Source: Okeania hirsuta
Lineage (GTDB): Bacteria; Cyanobacteriota; Cyanobacteriia; Cyanobacteriales; Microcoleaceae
Reading direction: 5' to 3'
DNA: 49,925 nt
Assembly (NCBI RefSeq): GCF_003838195.1
Contig: NZ_RCBY01000030.1
Coordinates: forward strand, 1 to 49,925
Shown here: piece by piece, positions 1-7,283 of the stretch
Layout: each line of letters starts with the position of its first letter
Position numbering within the stretch: the first letter of the stretch is position 1
Made by a program: the position numbers and the translations under genes
The notes under the pieces: model-generated
What the model was told of the DNA's origin: nothing
The model's input: only the letters and a program-made list of their open reading frames with translations
Databases searched by the model: none

Positions 1-13
1 CCGGACATGATAT
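1..13. repeat. Family 1 MITE end, cut by window edge
   Basis: The first 13 bases, CCGGACATGATAT, match the outer end of the family 1 inverted-repeat elements seen complete at 10073-10237, 10680-10843, 22757-22879 and 40374-40497. The rest of this copy lies outside the window. It sits exactly where the neighbouring Uma2 remnant loses homology, so it probably inserted into that gene. Confidence 0.6.
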
Positions 14-18
14 AACCA

Positions 19-270
19 TTAGATCAGGATAATAAAAAGGTCAGACTTCAAAAACTCCAAGTTTAGCATCTGCCATTGATATTTCACTTTACCCCACAGG
101 TGATTTTTTAAGACTGTAGTTAAGTTAACCGCAATGTAATTATGAGGAATAGTTCCTCCAGTCATATCAAAAACTTGACCGTTCATATATTCATATTTAA
201 TCGGTTGTTTTTCCTCCCATTCCAGATATTCTTGAGAGGTCATTAGTTGGTTTTTAGGTTGGGCAGTCAT
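19..270 (-). pseudogene. Uma2 family (DUF820) endonuclease fragment
   Basis: The first ~58 residues match the start of Uma2/DUF820 proteins (MTSQEYLEWEE, KYEYMNGQVFDMTGGT, HNYIAVNL). That PD-(D/E)XK-like family has many copies in cyanobacteria and an unsettled role. After HLWGK the frame is lost. The next Uma2 block (MADAKLGVFEV, then PFYYPDLMV) is in another frame and carries a TGA where the family usually has Arg. Homology stops at the family 1 repeat end at positions 1-13. So there is a frameshift, a nonsense codon and a truncation by a mobile repeat. A full-length protein would be about 190 residues. It is unlikely to be functional. Confidence 0.75.
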
Positions 271-635
271 TAAGTATATCTCCGAGTAAATTCGTAATTA
301 ATTTATTACTAAAGAAACATGATTTAAACCTAGTTATTTCCTGACAAATCATATTCTCTTAAATGCTTACAATAATAAAAAAGTATTGACACTTTGTAGG
401 TTGGGTTGACAAAGGAAACCCAACAATAAGTTATATATGTTGAGTTGTACCTTAACGCAATCTACTGGACTGACACAGCTAAAAAGTTTATTGTTATAAG
501 GTAGATTAGATGGCTAAAATCTAAGCTATCAGAATTGTTTCAAAATCGCTCATAACGAACCATTGCACCGTTTTAGATATCTTGCTCCACTGATTATCCG
601 AGTATAATATAACTAATAAATCTAGAGGTAAAGAT
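271..635. other. Intergenic region, 365 bp, with one short hairpin
   Basis: AT-rich sequence between divergent genes. The only structure noticed is an inverted repeat at 400-424 (GTTGGGTT, 8-nt loop, AAACCCAAC), a type of short hairpin common between cyanobacterial genes. The likely ribosome-binding site of the next gene (AGAGGT) lies just before 636. Confidence 0.4.
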
Positions 636-1961
636 ATGCCACGTTTATATGACCGAGCCTATAAAATATTAGAGGTAGAAGTTGACAAATGTGCTAAGGA
701 AGATTTGGTTGGGGAAGTGGGAAAAAATATAGTAATGAAAAGATTGGATAAGTTAACTTTCCAATCAGGAGAACCCCTAAAAGAAGAAGAGTTAAGTTAT
801 TTAGTAAAAGACCAATTTCCTAATTTTAGTGAAACAGTTATTCAGAAAGCAGCTAAAGCAAATAAACCACCAGGAATGTTGAGTAAAATTGCCTGGATAC
901 CTGCTGCATTAGTAGGAATGGCAGGGATAGTTTGGGTAGCAAATTTACCTTATCCAATGATTCGTAAACCTGTGTCTAGAATAGCACCAATAATTTTGCT
1001 ACCTAGTTATATAAATATGGATTATAACTATCGAGAGGCGATCGCTAATGTTGAACAAGCAGACCAATTAATTAATAAGGCAACTTCCAGCGCAGATATC
1101 AATTTTGGTGCTGAAAAAGTTGCTTTGGCGCAAAAACATCTTGATGAATTGCCTGTCTGGTTTTTGGGTTATTATCCTGAAAGATATTGTACCTTTTTCA
1201 GTTGTTCTTGGAAATTCACATTAGATGAATTTGAAACGGCGAGAAAACAGGTAGGGCGAATGGAGGCGAAGATATTTCAAGAAAAAAATGCTCAAACATT
1301 GTTAACGGAGGCGGAACAAAAAATTGCCACAGCTAAACAAGAATATCTCGAAGCTGCAACTTCAACAGAAAAAAATGAGGCGATCGCTAATTGGCAAACT
1401 GGCATAGATAAGTTAGGACAAATTCCACCCACTACTGTTGCTGCAAAAATGGCAAAACCACAATTAGCAGCAACCAAGCGAGATTTTCAAGCAGAGGTAG
1501 GTTTAGCTAATGGTAGTAAACGCAGTGATGTGATAATTGAAGCAGCTAGACAATTTGTTTTGCAAGCAGGCAAAATTTCTGAAAATGAACCTTATCCAGA
1601 ACAAAAATTGCAACTAGCGGTGAGTTTATGGGAACAAGCAGTTAGTCAGTTGCAGAAAATTTCTGTAGATAACCCAAGTTATGTAGCAGCACAAACTAAA
1701 TTGGCAGAATATCAGGTAAAACTGAGTGAAGCTAAAATGCGTTTAGAAGTAGAAAGGGAGTCAGGAACAGCTTTTAAGCGGGGTAAAGATTTAATAGCAG
1801 ATTGGCAAAAATATGCTGTTGATAATTCTAGTCAAGGTTTACTTACTAGTAAGTTACAGGAAATTATTAATCAGTTAGAGAATGTTCAACCAGGAACAAC
1901 TTATTATCAAGAAGCTCAAGAATTATTGAAATTTGCTAAGAATAAACAGAAAAATTTATAA
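636..1961 (+). CDS. Conserved cyanobacterial one-TM protein, copy 1 of tandem pair
   Basis: A 441-residue protein of unknown function. Residues 1-80 are soluble and helical. One hydrophobic segment spans about 84-103. A conserved block follows at 172-200 (LPVWFLGYYP, YCTFFSC, FTLDEFE), containing two cysteines. The remainder is rich in Ala, Gln, Lys and Glu, with the look of long helical or TPR-like repeats. It is a clear paralogue of the gene at 2334: they share the start MPRL, the central block and the C-terminal end KFAKNKQKNL. A ribosome-binding site, AGAGGT, precedes the ATG. HIP1 sites occur in both copies at the same codons. I recognise it only as a cyanobacterial hypothetical; TM topology suggests membrane anchoring with a large C-terminal domain. 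Confidence 0.8.
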   Translation: MPRLYDRAYKILEVEVDKCAKEDLVGEVGKNIVMKRLDKLTFQSGEPLKEEELSYLVKDQFPNFSETVIQKAAKANKPPGMLSKIAWIPAALVGMAGIVWVANLPYPMIRKPVSRIAPIILLPSYINMDYNYREAIANVEQADQLINKATSSADINFGAEKVALAQKHLDELPVWFLGYYPERYCTFFSCSWKFTLDEFETARKQVGRMEAKIFQEKNAQTLLTEAEQKIATAKQEYLEAATSTEKNEAIANWQTGIDKLGQIPPTTVAAKMAKPQLAATKRDFQAEVGLANGSKRSDVIIEAARQFVLQAGKISENEPYPEQKLQLAVSLWEQAVSQLQKISVDNPSYVAAQTKLAEYQVKLSEAKMRLEVERESGTAFKRGKDLIADWQKYAVDNSSQGLLTSKLQEIINQLENVQPGTTYYQEAQELLKFAKNKQKNL

Positions 1962-2026
1962 GTTGAAATTAGAGGCAAACAGGGATTTTTTCACGGATGC
2001 ACGGATGAGGTTTTTTATTCCAAATA

Positions 2027-2060
2027 TTAGGTAGAATATTTTCCAAAATTCTCTACCTAA
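2027..2060 (+). terminator. Hairpin after copy 1
   Basis: Arms TTAGGTAG and CTACCTAA enclose an AT-rich loop about 65 bp past the stop codon. There is no strong T-run. The equivalent hairpin after copy 2 (3722-3761) has the same stem sequence and a T-run, so this is a decayed or weaker form of the same terminator. Confidence 0.5.
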
Positions 2061-2333
2061 TAGACATCTCCGATAATTAAAAATCAAATCAATTATCGTC
2101 CATAAATCATTAATTATTTCCCCCTACTCCCTACTTCCTACTCTCTCTTTTTCGGAGAGGTCTATATAGATAGGCGTTCAAAAGTCAAACTTCTGTTTCA
2201 AAATAAATCAGTATTTTTACAGATATTTTTACTTTATGCTGCTAAATTTATCAAGAAATATTGATAGTTTTGCTGATGACTAATTAAAAAATTACGCTTA
2301 AACTAAAAATGATTATAATCTAGAGGTTAAAAT
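2061..2333. other. Intergenic region between the paralogues
   Basis: AT-rich, with a pyrimidine tract (CCCCTACTCCCTACTTCC type) near 2120-2155. No gene seen. The last ~25 bases, including TCTAGAGGTTAAAAT before the ATG, resemble the start region of copy 1, so the duplicated unit probably begins just upstream of the ribosome-binding site. Confidence 0.4.
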
Positions 2334-3662
2334 ATGCCACGTCTCCATAACTATGCTTACGAAATATTAAGTGAAGAAATCAAAAAATTATCAAAAGAAG
2401 ACCTCACAGGTGAAATAGGCCAGAAAATAGTTCTGAAGCGATTGGAAAAACTACGGATGCAATCTGGCGAACCTGCTAAATTAGAGGAATTACGAGAACT
2501 AATTGTAGACCAATATCCTACCTTTAGCGAAAAAGTTCTCAAAAAAGCAGCAAGGGAAAATCATCCCGCAGGAAAAGTAATTTTATTTCAGTTAGCAGGT
2601 TTAGCTGCTCTAGGAGTAGCTGGTTTAGTCTGGGTAGCAAATTTACCTTTTCCTATGGTTCGGAGACCAGTGGCAAGAGTAGCACCGATGGTATTGTTAC
2701 CAAGCTACATAAGCATGGATCGTAACTACCGAGAGGCGATCGCTAAAACGGAACAAGCAGATCAACTGATCAATAAAGCAACTTCCAGCGCCGATATTAA
2801 TTTGGGAACGCAGAGAGTTGCTGAAGCACAAAAACACTTAGATGGTTTACCAGTATGGTTTTTAGGTTATTATCCCCCAAGATATTGCACCTTTTTTAGT
2901 TGTACTTGGCGATTTACTCTAGATGAATTTGAAAGGGCGAGAAAAAGGGTAGGACAAATTGAGGCAAAGGCGTTTCAAGAAAAAAATGCTCAAACATTGT
3001 TAAAAGAGGCAGAGCAAACAGTTAAAATATCTAAACAGCAGTATCAGCAAGCGACAACTCCAACAGAAAAAAATGAGGCGATCGCTCAGTGGCAAGCAGC
3101 AATAGATAAGTTAGAACAAATTCCACCAACTACTCTCGCTGGAAAAATGGTGAAACCTAAATTAGCAGCGACTAAGCGAGATTTCAAAAAAGAGGCAGGT
3201 CTAACTCAGGGAAGTAAGCGGAGTTTCACTCTAATGGAAGTAGCCAAAAAATTTGGTTTTGAAGCAGCTAGAGCTTCCCAAAATGCACCCCATCCAGAAC
3301 AACAGTGGCAACTGGTGGCGAGTTTATGGGAACAAGCAATTAGTCAATTGCAGAAAGTATCAGTAGATAACCCTAGTTATTTAGAAGCACAGACAAAATT
3401 AGCAGAATATCAAGTTAATTTAGCTAATGTGAAAATGCGACTACAGTTAGAAAAACAGTCAGGGCAAGCTTTTAAACAGGCTAAAAATTTGATAGCTGAT
3501 TGGCAAAGGTATGCTGTTGATGATAATTCTAACCAGGGTCTACTTGCTAGTACAATTCAATCTATTATTAATCAGTTAGAGAATGTGAAACCAGGAACAA
3601 CTTATTATCAAAAAGCTCAAGAATTATTGAAATTTGCTAAGAATAAACAGAAAAATTTATAA
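2334..3662 (+). CDS. Conserved cyanobacterial one-TM protein, copy 2 of tandem pair
   Basis: A 442-residue paralogue of the preceding gene with the same architecture: a soluble N-terminal 80 residues, one TM segment near 84-105 (LFQLAGLAALGVAGLVWV), the LPVWFLGYYP/YCTFFSC/FTLDEFE block, then a long helical Ala/Gln/Lys-rich region ending KFAKNKQKNL. The 3' flank is also duplicated (GACAGGGATTTTGTCGCGG against AACAGGGATTTTTTCACGG). The repeat therefore arose as a DNA-level tandem duplication that kept the terminator. The sequences have diverged at many positions but all motifs remain, which argues that both copies are maintained. Function unknown. Confidence 0.8.
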   Translation: MPRLHNYAYEILSEEIKKLSKEDLTGEIGQKIVLKRLEKLRMQSGEPAKLEELRELIVDQYPTFSEKVLKKAARENHPAGKVILFQLAGLAALGVAGLVWVANLPFPMVRRPVARVAPMVLLPSYISMDRNYREAIAKTEQADQLINKATSSADINLGTQRVAEAQKHLDGLPVWFLGYYPPRYCTFFSCTWRFTLDEFERARKRVGQIEAKAFQEKNAQTLLKEAEQTVKISKQQYQQATTPTEKNEAIAQWQAAIDKLEQIPPTTLAGKMVKPKLAATKRDFKKEAGLTQGSKRSFTLMEVAKKFGFEAARASQNAPHPEQQWQLVASLWEQAISQLQKVSVDNPSYLEAQTKLAEYQVNLANVKMRLQLEKQSGQAFKQAKNLIADWQRYAVDDNSNQGLLASTIQSIINQLENVKPGTTYYQKAQELLKFAKNKQKNL

Positions 3663-3721
3663 GTTTAAATTAGGGGAGCAAGACAGGGATTTTGTCGCGG
3701 ATGCAGGGATAAACTTTTTAT

Positions 3722-3761
3722 TAGGTAGGGGATTTTACGAAATCGTCTACCTATTTTTTTT
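3722..3761 (+). terminator. Rho-independent terminator after copy 2
   Basis: Arms TAGGTAG and CTACCTA around an 18-nt loop are followed directly by a run of T. It lies about 60 bp past the stop codon and is homologous to the hairpin after copy 1. Confidence 0.7.
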
Positions 3762-3816
3762 ATACATAGTTTTTCTGTTGAGAAATTGAGAGATAATTAA
3801 AAGTTACTGCCAAAGT

Positions 3817-3891
3817 AAGCTCCTTTTTTGTGTTATATTGTCATATTATTATGTAATGCTCAAATATACCCATTCCTAGGAAGGAGCTTTT
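3817..3891. repeat. Inverted repeat upstream of the DUF433 gene
   Basis: AAGCTCCTT at 3817-3825 and AAGGAGCTT at 3881-3889 are inverted copies about 55 bp apart. They end about 35 bp before the antitoxin-like gene. The placement suits an operator or a small decayed mobile element; I cannot tell which. Confidence 0.35.
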
Positions 3892-3925
3892 GGTTTATAG
3901 TTTCAACTAACTAACAATAGAAGAA

Positions 3926-4117
3926 ATGATCAATAAAAACCTCCTAGAAAGAATCACTATTAACCCAAACATCTGTCACGGAAAACCCTGCCTCCTGGGA
4001 TTGCGTTATCCCGTAGAATTTATACTAGAATTGCTGAGTAGTGGCATGACTATTGAGGAAATTCTTGAAGACTATGATGATTTAGAAAGAGACGATATCC
4101 TTGCTGCTTTACAGTAG
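3926..4117 (+). CDS. DUF433 antitoxin-like protein (short)
   Basis: 63 residues with the DUF433 signature (ITINPNICHGKPCLLGLRYP, then MTIEEILEDYDDLERDDILAAL). DUF433 proteins are small winged-helix proteins that usually act as antitoxins with a DUF5615 (Mut7-C-like) toxin encoded just downstream. No such partner is visible here. The protein stops at LAALQ, where family members generally continue for 10-15 residues, so it may have lost its tail by a nonsense change. It lies between a small inverted repeat and a broken ParD-like gene. Confidence 0.7.
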   Translation: MINKNLLERITINPNICHGKPCLLGLRYPVEFILELLSSGMTIEEILEDYDDLERDDILAALQ

Positions 4118-4172
4118 ACTGTTACCTTAAACTCAGAGATTATCTGAAATTGAAAAATCAATTAATAAATAA

Positions 4173-4388
4173 CTAAGGAACAATAATTTTTATGTCAGAC
4201 ACAATCTTTTCTAATTGTTCTAAACCTACCTGAACTTTTGGGGGAGTTTCATCAAGCCATTGTTCATAATCTTGTTTTTCTAATAGCTTTAAAGCCGAAT
4301 CAATAACTTCCTCAATATTGGTATATTTTCCCTTGGCAATTTGGGATTGAATAAACTTTTATTGTTGTGGACTTAAGATGATATTCAT
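4173..4388 (-). pseudogene. ParD-like ribbon-helix-helix antitoxin with internal stop
   Basis: Reading from an ATG at 4388 gives MNIILSPQQ, then TAA at 4359-4361. The frame then stays open for the rest of a ParD-like antitoxin (IQSQIAKGKYTNIEEVIDSA, then LKLLEKQDYEQWLDETPP) to a TAG at 4173. The start and the GKYTNIEEVIDSALKLLE block are typical of the CC2985/ParD antitoxin family, about 70-90 residues. A single substitution (probably GAA to TAA at codon 10) explains the loss. No RelE/ParE toxin gene is adjacent. Confidence 0.65.
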
Positions 4389-4410
4389 AACTACATAACC
4401 TGATTTTTTA

Positions 4411-4791
4411 TTAAATTAAATCAATATTATTATGAGCAAAATCAAGCATTTCTTCAGCTTCATTAATAATGCATTGAGTCTGTTCTATTGTAATATTAGG
4501 ATTAAGATTATAATCTGCTTCTGTACGTTTTTCTTGAGCATTAATTAAATAGCGATGATATTCTACAGGCAAACGTTTTGTCCTAGCAAATTCTCGACCA
4601 AAAGCAGAGATAACAGCAGAATGACTAGAAAATGTTAATCCTTCTCCTAACAAAAAAGCCTCCGCAATATAAAACATACTATAGTAAGCCCTCGCAGCAG
4701 CAAAAGCAGCCAAGTTATGATCGACTAAAAGTTGAGCAGCTTGTAAGCTCTCCCTAGCTTTTTGTAATCATTGTTGTTGTTCAATATTCAC
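4411..4791 (-). pseudogene. HEPN-domain toxin of a HEPN/MNT module, early nonsense codon
   Basis: The natural frame starts at GTG 4791, overlapping the MNT stop (GTGA). It reads VNIEQQQ, hits TGA at 4768-4770, then continues LQKARESLQAAQLLVDHN and AAFAAARAYYSMFYIAEAFL to the end: 127 codons, a normal HEPN length. HEPN proteins are RNases neutralised by the paired nucleotidyltransferase. TGA most likely replaces TGG (Trp) at codon 8. A remnant of 100 residues could be made from TTG at 4713, but the first helix would be lost. The catalytic R-X4-6-H motif of HEPN RNases is not clearly visible. Probably inactive; a sequencing error or re-initiation is the alternative. Confidence 0.7.
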
Positions 4792-5147
4792 AGGAAAATA
4801 CCTTCTTGATGAATATTCAATAATAAGGGACTTTTCTCTTGTTGAAATTGAGATTCACTCACATAAACACAACTTACTAACATCCCATATTCGATACATA
4901 TATCGGAAATAAATTCAATGATTTTTTGATGCTTATTATCGAGATTATTATTTTCTTTTAAAACTACTAAAACATCAATATCTGAGTCAGGTTTTGCGTC
5001 ACCCCTTGCTTGAGAACCAAATAAAATTAAACTAATGAAATTATCTTGATAAATTTGTTTAAATTCCTGCTTTACCCTGGTCAGAATTTCTCCTAACTTT
5101 TGATGTTGTCCTAAATTTTCAACTGTACATAAAGGAATATTGTCCAT
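4788..5147 (-). CDS. Minimal nucleotidyltransferase (MNT) antitoxin
   Basis: 119 residues with the Pol-beta-type nucleotidyltransferase signature: GSQARGD at 44-50, then the metal-binding pair D56 and D58 in PDSDIDVLVVL. MNT proteins of HEPN/MNT modules inactivate the HEPN RNase, in characterised cases by AMPylating it. The gene is intact, starts at ATG 5147 and overlaps the downstream HEPN frame by 4 bp, a typical translationally coupled module. Because the HEPN frame has a nonsense codon, this may now be an orphan antitoxin. Confidence 0.85.
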   Translation of the reverse strand: MDNIPLCTVENLGQHQKLGEILTRVKQEFKQIYQDNFISLILFGSQARGDAKPDSDIDVLVVLKENNNLDNKHQKIIEFISDICIEYGMLVSCVYVSESQFQQEKSPLLLNIHQEGIFL

Positions 5148-5387
5148 TTCAGATGATAACTCCCTTGTTTCAATATTCTAACTGCTAATTCTACTACTCA
5201 AAGCTAAATTTCCTAAACATTTATCTACCATAGCATAAGTAAGAATAAATTAGCTATATCATACCAAATCCAGTAGTATTGGTACAATTCAATATTGTCA
5301 TAATTTGGAGACAAAACCCCTACTAAACAAAAAAAGATAAATGAGCGATCGCCATTCCGGTCAGCTAATAATTTAGTTATTATTATT

Positions 5388-6036
5388 TTGGGATTCAAGG
5401 AGCATTTAAAAACTATTAATCAAGCTCAAGCTACTTTTGACCTTAGTATTAATATGGTTAATTTATTTCCTAATATCGAGTTAGTTGAACCGAGTGAATA
5501 TTTGAAAATGACTCTGAAACGTAATCTCAAAGTTGCTTTTGATAATAATACTGAAAAAGCTCGTTTCCTGACGGAATGCTCCGCAAACGGAGTTAATTAT
5601 TGCACCATTGTTGATAGAAATTAGAGAAATATTTGATGGTAAAATTAGTTTGTTTTCTGGCAGAGATTTTAATGTCGATATTACCAGCGGACTAAATGGA
5701 TTTTGTGACTATATTTTGAGTGCTTCAGAGTTCACTTTAGAAATAGAAGCTCCTGTAATCACAATAGTTGAAGCTAAAAATGAAAGTACAAACGTAGGTT
5801 TAGGTCAATGTATTGCAGAAATGGTAGCAGCACAAAGGTTTAACCAAGCAAGAAATAGAACAACTGAAAGTATTTATGGTGCTGTTACCACAGGACGTAT
5901 CTGGCGCTTTCTCAAACTTTCTGGTCAAAATGTAGATATTAATAATGAGGAGTTAGTCATTGAAAATGCAGAAGATATAAATATTTCTAAGATTTTAGCA
6001 ATTTTAAGTTTGCCTATTAAACAATTGAACAGTTAA
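5388..6036 (+). pseudogene. Conserved cyanobacterial protein, frameshifted by a 27-bp repeat
   Basis: Two overlapping frames form one gene. The first (5388-5624) carries LVEPSEYLKMTLKRNLKVAF, then DNNTEKAR. The second (from ~5596) carries APLLIEIREIFDGKISLFSG, RDFNVD, VEAKNESTNVGLGQCIAEMV and IYGAVTTGRIWRFLKLSG. The family, common in cyanobacteria with unknown function, resembles nuclease-like proteins (EAKNE recalls the catalytic end of PD-(D/E)XK folds; inference). The break coincides with an SDR-type insertion at 5564-5590. Removing it would join TEKAR directly to ELIIAPLL. The start at 5388 is TTG, so the true 5' end is uncertain. Confidence 0.75.
5564..5590 (+). repeat. 27-bp SDR-like repeat inside a gene
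   Basis: TTTCCTGACGGAATGCTCCG followed by CAAACGG. Related copies occur at 15131-15157 and 15178-15203 (minus), 40182-40207 (minus) and 44113-44138 (minus). The consensus is TTTCCT-N3-GGAATGCTCCGCAAAC. It can pair internally (CTCCG with CGGAG). The size and behaviour resemble the small dispersed repeats described in Nostoc genomes. Here it inserts into coding sequence and shifts the frame. Confidence 0.7.
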
Positions 6037-6186
6037 ATTTTCAGTCAACGGGTGGCAGATTTGGTTGCGGATTTGCGATCATCTTCCAATAACAAACACT
6101 AGGCACGTTGCATACAATATCCTTACTGGGTTATCATTTTGCCTATATAATATATTAAAAATTCCCCAATTAATCTGGAGGTAATT

Positions 6187-7062
6187 ATGTCAGAAAAATT
6201 GACTATTCTGCCCCATGGAGATCCAGACACCAGTCACATGATTCTAGAGGATGATACTCCCTTGGATAGTTTTATTAATGAAAAACAACAACGTCTACTC
6301 ACAACGGTATTTTATAGCGGTGCTAAAATACCGATAAATGTTCCTTTTATTGTTGCTGCCAATGTGGGTTTATTTTCTCATCTCCTAGATTCAGGAATTG
6401 TACCTGATGTCTTTTTAAGTTTGAATATTATTGGTGAGAAAGAATGGTGGGAACGTAATGTTAGCTCTTATTTATTCTGGGAATTTGGCAAAGCACCAGA
6501 TATCGTAATAGAAATTGTTTCTCCGACTCCCGGTAATGAATTAGGAAGTAAATTAACGGACTATGCAAAGTTAGGAATTCCTTATGATGTTGTCTACGAT
6601 CCATTGCAAAAACTTAGCGAAACTGTACTGCAAGTCTTTCAATTACAAATTAATTCTTACGTTCCTAAAAATGATGCTTGGTTTGCTCATGTTAATTTGG
6701 GATTAACTCTATGGAATGGTGTATTTGAAAATGTTAATGGTACTTGGTTACGTTGGTGCAATGGTGATGGGAATGTAATTAAAACAGGAGATGAAATAAC
6801 AACAGCAAAAAATCTGGAAATTTCCCAAAAAGATGCTCAAATATCCCAAAAAGATGCTGAGATATCTCTAAAAGATGCTCAAATTAAACAGGGGTTATTA
6901 TTAGCAATTGAAATGGGATTAAAACTCAAGTTTGGTGATGAATATGTGGAGATTTTATCAGATATTTCAAAAATAGATGATGTGAAATTGTTAGAGACAA
7001 TAGTATCTCAAATTCCCCAAATTTCCTCAATAGATGAATTGCGAAAACTATTGAATAATTGA
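6187..7062 (+). CDS. Uma2 family (DUF820) protein with heptad-like tail
   Basis: 291 residues. The Uma2 PD-(D/E)XK-like core shows PDVFLSL (D74), PDIVIEIVSP (D105, E109), SKLTDYAKLGIPYDVVYDP and a C-terminal helical tail. The tail contains three 7-residue repeats at about 209-229 (ISQKDAQ, ISQKDAE, ISLKDAQ), encoded by 21-bp tandem DNA repeats; such expandable coiled-coil tails are common in these proteins. Uma2 proteins are thought to be nucleases related to restriction endonucleases, but their role is not established. AATCTGGAGGT just before the ATG is a good ribosome-binding site. No obvious partner gene. Confidence 0.85.
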   Translation: MSEKLTILPHGDPDTSHMILEDDTPLDSFINEKQQRLLTTVFYSGAKIPINVPFIVAANVGLFSHLLDSGIVPDVFLSLNIIGEKEWWERNVSSYLFWEFGKAPDIVIEIVSPTPGNELGSKLTDYAKLGIPYDVVYDPLQKLSETVLQVFQLQINSYVPKNDAWFAHVNLGLTLWNGVFENVNGTWLRWCNGDGNVIKTGDEITTAKNLEISQKDAQISQKDAEISLKDAQIKQGLLLAIEMGLKLKFGDEYVEILSDISKIDDVKLLETIVSQIPQISSIDELRKLLNN

Positions 7063-7283
7063 TAATGGATAATTAATTGAATCTAGGTTTAAAGACTCTC
7101 CTTTTAAGGATAAAAAAGGGATTTATCAAATTAAGGTCTATTCAAATCAAGCCCTTTCCCCCTACATTTTTAAGCTGACCATAATCATACACAATTCTTA
7201 ACAGACAATTCTTAATTCAGTACGCTACAAGAGAAGTTAATGTATTACAAAACAAATTAATTTCTTTAGGAGGATACACACTT
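7063..7283. other. Intergenic region with dispersed TTTAAAG/CTCTCCTTTTAAGG repeat
   Basis: A motif GGTTTAAAGACTCTCCTTTT followed by AAGG at about 7085-7110 recurs near 17533, 21880 (reverse), 25066 and 28880 (reverse). AGGAGG at 7269-7274 is the ribosome-binding site for the VIT-VWA gene. Confidence 0.45.

Noticed and set aside
5564-5624. Programmed frameshift joining the two frames at 5.4-6.0 kb
   Set aside because: No slippery sequence; the frame change is explained by the inserted 27-bp repeat.
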